This document shows, in pieces, positions 5,755 through 9,437 of a stretch of DNA of 9,437 nucleotides (positions are counted from its first letter, which is position 1; each line of letters begins with the position of its first letter). Under the pieces are notes generated by a model that was not told the DNA's origin, did not search any database, and saw only the letters and a program-made list of their open reading frames with translations. The DNA is from Candidatus Cardinium hertigii (GTDB taxonomy: Bacteria; Bacteroidota; Bacteroidia; Cytophagales_A; Amoebophilaceae): the NCBI RefSeq assembly GCF_003788695.1, contig NZ_RARA01000027.1:1-9437 (forward strand), given 5' to 3'. A program made the position numbers and the translations under genes.

Positions 5755-7011
5755 TTAATCTAGGTCGATTTCTGCTAGCGATGTGGTTGCTACTTGTAAG
5801 TATGCTTCTGCTTCTTTATTTTCCTCAAATTTTGGTATTACATGCTCCAGTATATGATTTCCCAGCTTCTTATGTACTCCTCCAGTAGGATGAAAAGAAT
5901 CAAAAAACACAGCATTATCCATATTTTCTTTAGTACGTGGAGGCTTATAGGTAGCATGTATTGTCCCCCCTTGCGTCCATAGCGAAAAGAATTTCTGGGT
6001 GGAATTAAAATTATCTTCGACATCTGTCACACCTGGATGCGTAGTATCATAGCCTTTTTTATCATATGCATTGATTATTTCTGTGCTCTGCTTAAAAAGA
6101 TCAAATAGTAGGACTTGTACCCCATACAGAGACCATTTTTTATTACAATCTCTTAGTATATCAATAATTTTTTGATTGATCGAAACTGTTAACGCTGTGG
6201 CCAATGCCTGTTTATTCGTTCCTACAAATTTTGGTATTAAACCTATATTTGGAGCATTAGCAACCACTATATGTGTTACGCCCTTTTCAGCCAAACGATT
6301 AATTGCATTTTTTAGCTCATTAGCCGCACAATCAATAATTTTATTACCTTCTCTTTCGCCAGCGTCAAGGGCTCTCATAATATCATTTCCTAGAATCATA
6401 ATGAAACATAGATCATCTTTTCCAAGGGATGGATTATGACGTATCGCAGCATCAATCTGTTTGCTTAACTGCAAATGATTCACAATCATACCATGCAGCA
6501 GATCATTCCCAGGCGTTGCTGCGGCCATGGCCGCAGCATAATTCGTGCCTGCTTTTTCCTTAATACCCTGGCTAAAAGGAAAGGAAAAGCCCACCGTTAA
6601 GGCAGGAAGGTTTAAACCACTAACGACCCTTTCAAAGGTCAGGGGACCATTACTCAAGGATCTACTTTCATGAAAAATAGGAGAAAATACAATCTCTTTG
6701 TTACTAATTGTATTAAGTGCTGCAAGAAGCACCCCTTCATCAGAGAGACTATCTCCAAATACCATAGCGTTATGAAATAGCCTAATGCGGAGCTTTTGCT
6801 CATCACAAATGGGGGACTTCACTGACATTTTTGCCAATACCTTATCCAAATCATCTATGGCATTGTCCGATTCTTGCTTCATGTTTAACGTTCCTTGCTT
6901 AGCACAACTACCTAACATAGTCATCATACAAATACAGCAAGAAATTATTAAATTTGGCATATACTTAATGCTAGGTCCTCTACGAAATAATAAAATTGAT
7001 AGCTTGATCAT
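5755..7011 (-). CDS. Predicted GDSL/SGNH-family lipoprotein esterase or phospholipase (copy 2)
   Basis: Identical to the 418-residue protein at 1135-2391: lipobox cysteine C36, nucleophile S88 in GDSLSDEG, N209 in LGND, and D371/H374 in DSFHPT. Nothing distinguishes the copies: the start, signal peptide and upstream 600 bp are the same. A surface or secreted hydrolase is the kind of gene for which a dosage increase could matter in a host-associated bacterium, but that is conjecture. Alternative reading: a carbohydrate or short-chain ester esterase of the same fold. Confidence 0.87.
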   Translation of the reverse strand: MIKLSILLFRRGPSIKYMPNLIISCCICMMTMLGSCAKQGTLNMKQESDNAIDDLDKVLAKMSVKSPICDEQKLRIRLFHNAMVFGDSLSDEGVLLAALNTISNKEIVFSPIFHESRSLSNGPLTFERVVSGLNLPALTVGFSFPFSQGIKEKAGTNYAAAMAAATPGNDLLHGMIVNHLQLSKQIDAAIRHNPSLGKDDLCFIMILGNDIMRALDAGEREGNKIIDCAANELKNAINRLAEKGVTHIVVANAPNIGLIPKFVGTNKQALATALTVSINQKIIDILRDCNKKWSLYGVQVLLFDLFKQSTEIINAYDKKGYDTTHPGVTDVEDNFNSTQKFFSLWTQGGTIHATYKPPRTKENMDNAVFFDSFHPTGGVHKKLGNHILEHVIPKFEENKEAEAYLQVATTSLAEIDLD

Positions 7012-7655
7012 ATTTAACTTTTTTTAAAGATTATAAGATTATAGGAATTTAATTTTAAATGTATCATTTATCTATAATTCCTTTATTGGGCATTTCCTGT
7101 ATATATAAAAAAAACTTTAAAACAAGACTTCCCTTGCAAAAAATTTTTTTTATTGATTATATAGAATGTCAGCTGTATCGTCGATATTATTATAATAATA
7201 TAATAAAATATTAATTTAATACATACTCTAATATAATACTATTTATTATGATATTACCGACATGTATCCGTTCAGTCGTATGGCCAATTAGAAATAGTGC
7301 AATAATGCAAGATCATAAAAACGCGCCTTGAACAAAGCTGTGATTAGAAAAATTCAGTCTGCAAGGTATTAGAAAATCAGCCTGTTTGAGCCCAAGGCTG
7401 TAAGCCTGGGTGAGTTCTGATTTTCAGCTTACAGACTGAATTTTTTAACAGCTTTGTTCACCAGCGCTTGATTTTTTTTGGCTACTTTTTTTGATCAAGC
7501 AAAAAAAGTAGCTTTAAAATAAGTAGTTTTTTTAAAAAAATGGATAAAATCATCAATATCTATAAAATATGGCTGCCACGCAAGTGAACGAATACGTACT
7601 ATATCCATGTTTCTAGAGATATAACTGATGCCAAAATATACGATAAATTTATATA
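7012..7655. other. Intergenic region between nfo copy 2 and GDSL gene copy 2
   Basis: Identical to 2392-3035: about 250 bp of very AT-rich DNA carrying the presumed GDSL promoter, then repeat element B at 7265-7594, then the nfo 3' flank. Confidence 0.6.
7265..7594 (-). repeat. Full repeat element B (copy 2)
   Basis: Duplicate of 2645-2974. The 130-bp palindrome lies at 7330-7459 and the loop-complementary hairpin at 7466-7512. Confidence 0.88.
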
Positions 7656-8537
7656 TCAATGCTCAGTGTTTTGTAAGTAAAAATGGTGCAATAGCTGTAT
7701 TTCTTGCTTCCACATGGTAGTTCCATTTGGCGTTTCCAAATATTTAGGAAGTGAACGAAGTTTTGGGTGTTGCATTATGGCTTGAAAGCAAGCCATACCG
7801 ATTGCTCCATTACCTAGGTTCGCATGTCGATCTTTTCGGGAGCCCATTGCACAGATTGAGTCGTTGACATGGAGCGCATAGAGATATTTTAGCCCAATTA
7901 TAGCATCAAATTGGGCTAATGTTTTTTCCCATCCAGCCAATGTGCGGATATCATATCCTGCAGCAAAGATATGACAGGTATCCATACAAACACCAATAGG
8001 CACTACGTGCTGAACTTTTTCAATGATATAAGCCAATTGTTCAAATGTATAGCCTACTGTGGAACCTTGGCCTGCAGTAGTTTCTATAAGCAGCCGTAAA
8101 ACAGTATCTTGTGCAAAGAATGCTTCTAATGTCCATAAACTTTCTACAATTCGGTCTAAGCAGGATGGAATAGATGCTCCAGTTGCAGCGCCTGGATGGA
8201 AGTTTAAATAGCTGATTTTTAAAGCTAAGCAGCGTTCTACTTCTGCGGAAAAAGCAGCACGGCTTTTGATTAATAAGCTTTCATTATTAGAGCCTAAATT
8301 AATTAAATAATTTGCATGGCTCATGATCTGGTTTATAAAAGTAGAGGCTAGGGTATGATACCAGCTATCCAATGCAGTTTGGCTCAACTGCCTCCCTTTC
8401 CATTGGAGCTGGTTACTTGTAAACAACTGTATGGTATTGGCATTTATAGCGTACCCTTCTGTTAATGCTTGGTGGAGTCCCCCTTGCGTAGAAGTATGGG
8501 CACCAATAAGTGGTATAGTGTTATTGCCTTTTTTCAC
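7656..8537 (-). CDS. nfo: Endonuclease IV, AP endonuclease (copy 2)
   Basis: Identical to 3036-3917, including the GTG start at 8535-8537, the in-frame stop two codons upstream, and all nine zinc ligands (H74, H114, E152, D186, H189, H223, D236, H238, E268). It is flanked by the same inverted elements B and C. In this copy the divergent neighbour is the undisrupted Rpn-type gene, so this end of the unit keeps the original arrangement. Confidence 0.96.
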   Translation of the reverse strand: MKKGNNTIPLIGAHTSTQGGLHQALTEGYAINANTIQLFTSNQLQWKGRQLSQTALDSWYHTLASTFINQIMSHANYLINLGSNNESLLIKSRAAFSAEVERCLALKISYLNFHPGAATGASIPSCLDRIVESLWTLEAFFAQDTVLRLLIETTAGQGSTVGYTFEQLAYIIEKVQHVVPIGVCMDTCHIFAAGYDIRTLAGWEKTLAQFDAIIGLKYLYALHVNDSICAMGSRKDRHANLGNGAIGMACFQAIMQHPKLRSLPKYLETPNGTTMWKQEIQLLHHFYLQNTEH

Positions 8538-8542
8538 TTTTT

Positions 8543-8555
8543 AGATACAGTATCT
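8543..8555. promoter_or_regulatory. 13-bp palindrome before nfo copy 2
   Basis: Duplicate of AGATAC-A-GTATCT at 3923-3935, five bases upstream of the GTG. Confidence 0.3.
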
Positions 8556-8622
8556 GTTAAATAGATTATTTTGTTTTTTACCTTCAAAATATTGAATTTT
8601 ACCCACTTTCCTTGTTCCAAAA

Positions 8623-8960
8623 TATCCGTTCACTGGCGTGGCAGCCATATTTTATAGATTATAGCAAATTGCTAATATTTAATAAATAAAGCTACTTTTT
8701 TTGCTTGATCAAAAAAAGTAGCCAAAAAAATCAAGCGCTGGTGAACAAAGCTGTTGAAAATTTCAGTCTGAAAGCTGAAAATCAGAACTCGCCCAGGCTT
8801 GCAGCCTTGGGCTCAAACAAGCTGATTTTCTACTAGCTCTCAGCCTGAAATTTCCTAATCACAGCTTTGTTCAAGGCGCATTTTTTACGAACTAGTATTA
8901 TTATGCTATTTCTAATTGGTGTGAACACAGATACGTATAGGTCACACGACTGAACGGATA
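8623..8960 (+). repeat. Full repeat element C (copy 2)
   Basis: Duplicate of 4003-4340, with the loop-complementary hairpin at 8691-8736 and the 130-bp palindrome at 8743-8872. The end TGAACGGATA is at 8951-8960, 120 bp before the Rpn-type start codon. Confidence 0.88.
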
Positions 8961-9080
8961 CCATCGGTATGCATAATTAAGATACAATAGGAAAGCATCA
9001 GTAATTACTTTTTATATTTTAGTAGTAGCAACCAAATTTATATATTCCTACACTATTATGCTTCAATATAGTAAGCCGCT

Positions 9081-9437
9081 ATGACCAGTAACCTAAAACA
9101 TGATGCGTTAATAAAAAAAATTTTAACCAACCCAGTAGCTGCACAGGAGTTTTTAGAATACTATTTACCAGCTGATTTTAAGACTATAGTAGATTTAACA
9201 AAAATTACTATAGAAAAAGAATCTTTTGTAGAAGAGGATCTAAGGAGAAAATTAAGTGATCTTGTATTTTCTGTGCAAACCAAAAATCAGGATACTGCAT
9301 TTGTTTATGTATTGATTGAGGCGCAAGCTACACCAGACCATTGGATAGCTTTGCGATTATGGAAGTACATACTTTTATTATGCGAACGGCATAAGCAAAA
9401 AAAAGATGGTTTACCCTTAATCTGTCCTCTTTTAATC
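9081..9437 (+). CDS. Rpn-family PD-(D/E)XK nuclease / putative transposase, 5' part (runs off window)
   Basis: 119 codons are visible without a stop. The protein matches the pattern of PF04754 (recombination-promoting nuclease RpnA-like, formerly Transposase_31): HDALIKKILTNP (7-18), AQEFLEYYLP (21-30), FVEEDLRRKLSDLVF (49-63) with the presumed catalytic D60, VLIEAQATPD (77-86) with E80 and Q82 forming the E-x-Q part of the active site, then RLWKY and CERH, and a PLICPLL segment that in relatives leads to a conserved Y-H-G. Known members cut DNA and promote RecA-independent recombination; they are often multicopy in host-associated bacteria. About the first third to half of a usual protein is present. 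Unlike the copy at 4461 it is undisrupted to the window edge. Confidence 0.88.
   Translation, partial: MTSNLKHDALIKKILTNPVAAQEFLEYYLPADFKTIVDLTKITIEKESFVEEDLRRKLSDLVFSVQTKNQDTAFVYVLIEAQATPDHWIALRLWKYILLLCERHKQKKDGLPLICPLLI

Larger units (their letters stand above)
8538..9080. other. Divergent intergenic region between nfo copy 2 and the Rpn-type gene
   Basis: Identical to 3918-4460. It holds the 13-bp palindrome (8543-8555), repeat element C (8623-8960) and the 120-bp AT-rich leader of the Rpn-type gene. No Shine-Dalgarno motif precedes the ATG at 9081. Confidence 0.55.
4621..9240. repeat. Tandem direct duplication, copy 2 (4,620-bp unit)
   Basis: Second copy, head-to-tail with the first and with no spacer. 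It leaves the repeat inside the Rpn-type gene after GAAGAGGATC (9231-9240) and continues into unique sequence that keeps the reading frame. The copy 2 right end is therefore the ancestral arrangement, and the 4620/4621 join is the novel junction. Confidence 0.97.

Noticed and set aside
1..9240. The 4.6-kb unit as a novel defence island, plasmid or integrative element
   Set aside because: It contains no replication protein, integrase, toxin-antitoxin pair or defence gene. RuvC and Nfo are ordinary repair enzymes, and gaps of 297-644 bp argue against a co-transcribed system.
1..9437. CRISPR array, tRNA or rRNA genes
   Set aside because: The repeats found are long, few and palindromic without regular short spacers; no cloverleaf or rRNA-like segments were recognised on either strand.

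Overview
This AT-rich window is dominated by one structure: a 4,620-bp unit present twice in direct tandem (1-4620 and 4621-9240). No base difference between the copies was found by eye, line against line. The match ends after 9240, where 197 bases of non-duplicated sequence follow. Whether it extends left of base 1 cannot be seen, so there may be more than two copies, or the contig may simply start here.

Each unit carries three intact minus-strand genes: ruvC (Holliday-junction resolvase), a predicted GDSL/SGNH-family lipoprotein esterase or phospholipase, and nfo (endonuclease IV, GTG start). On the plus strand is the 5' part of a gene for an Rpn/PF04754-type PD-(D/E)XK nuclease-transposase. 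In copy 1 this gene is cut by the duplication junction after codon 53. In copy 2 it continues normally into the unique sequence and runs off the window end. The three minus-strand genes are separated by 297 and 644 bp, so they do not look like a tight operon.

The three main intergenic gaps each hold a member of one repeat family that looks MITE-like or REP-like. Full members (2645-2974 and 4003-4340, about 330-340 bp) begin TATCCGTTCA and end TGAACGGATA or a one-base variant. They contain a 130-bp imperfect palindrome and a second hairpin whose loop can pair with a neighbouring segment. The two full members lie in opposite orientation around nfo. A third, 984-1104, is a half element. All three recur in copy 2.

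Likely source: low GC, no Shine-Dalgarno-like motif before the starts, abundant non-coding repeats and an Rpn-type gene suggest a Bacteroidota endosymbiont, perhaps of the Amoebophilus/Cardinium group. This is inference from style, not a database match.

Functionally, ruvC and nfo are housekeeping DNA repair and recombination genes and the lipoprotein is a possible envelope or host-interaction enzyme. The sequence does not show a new multi-gene system. The points worth following up are the perfect tandem duplication (recent event or assembly artefact) and the structured repeat family.
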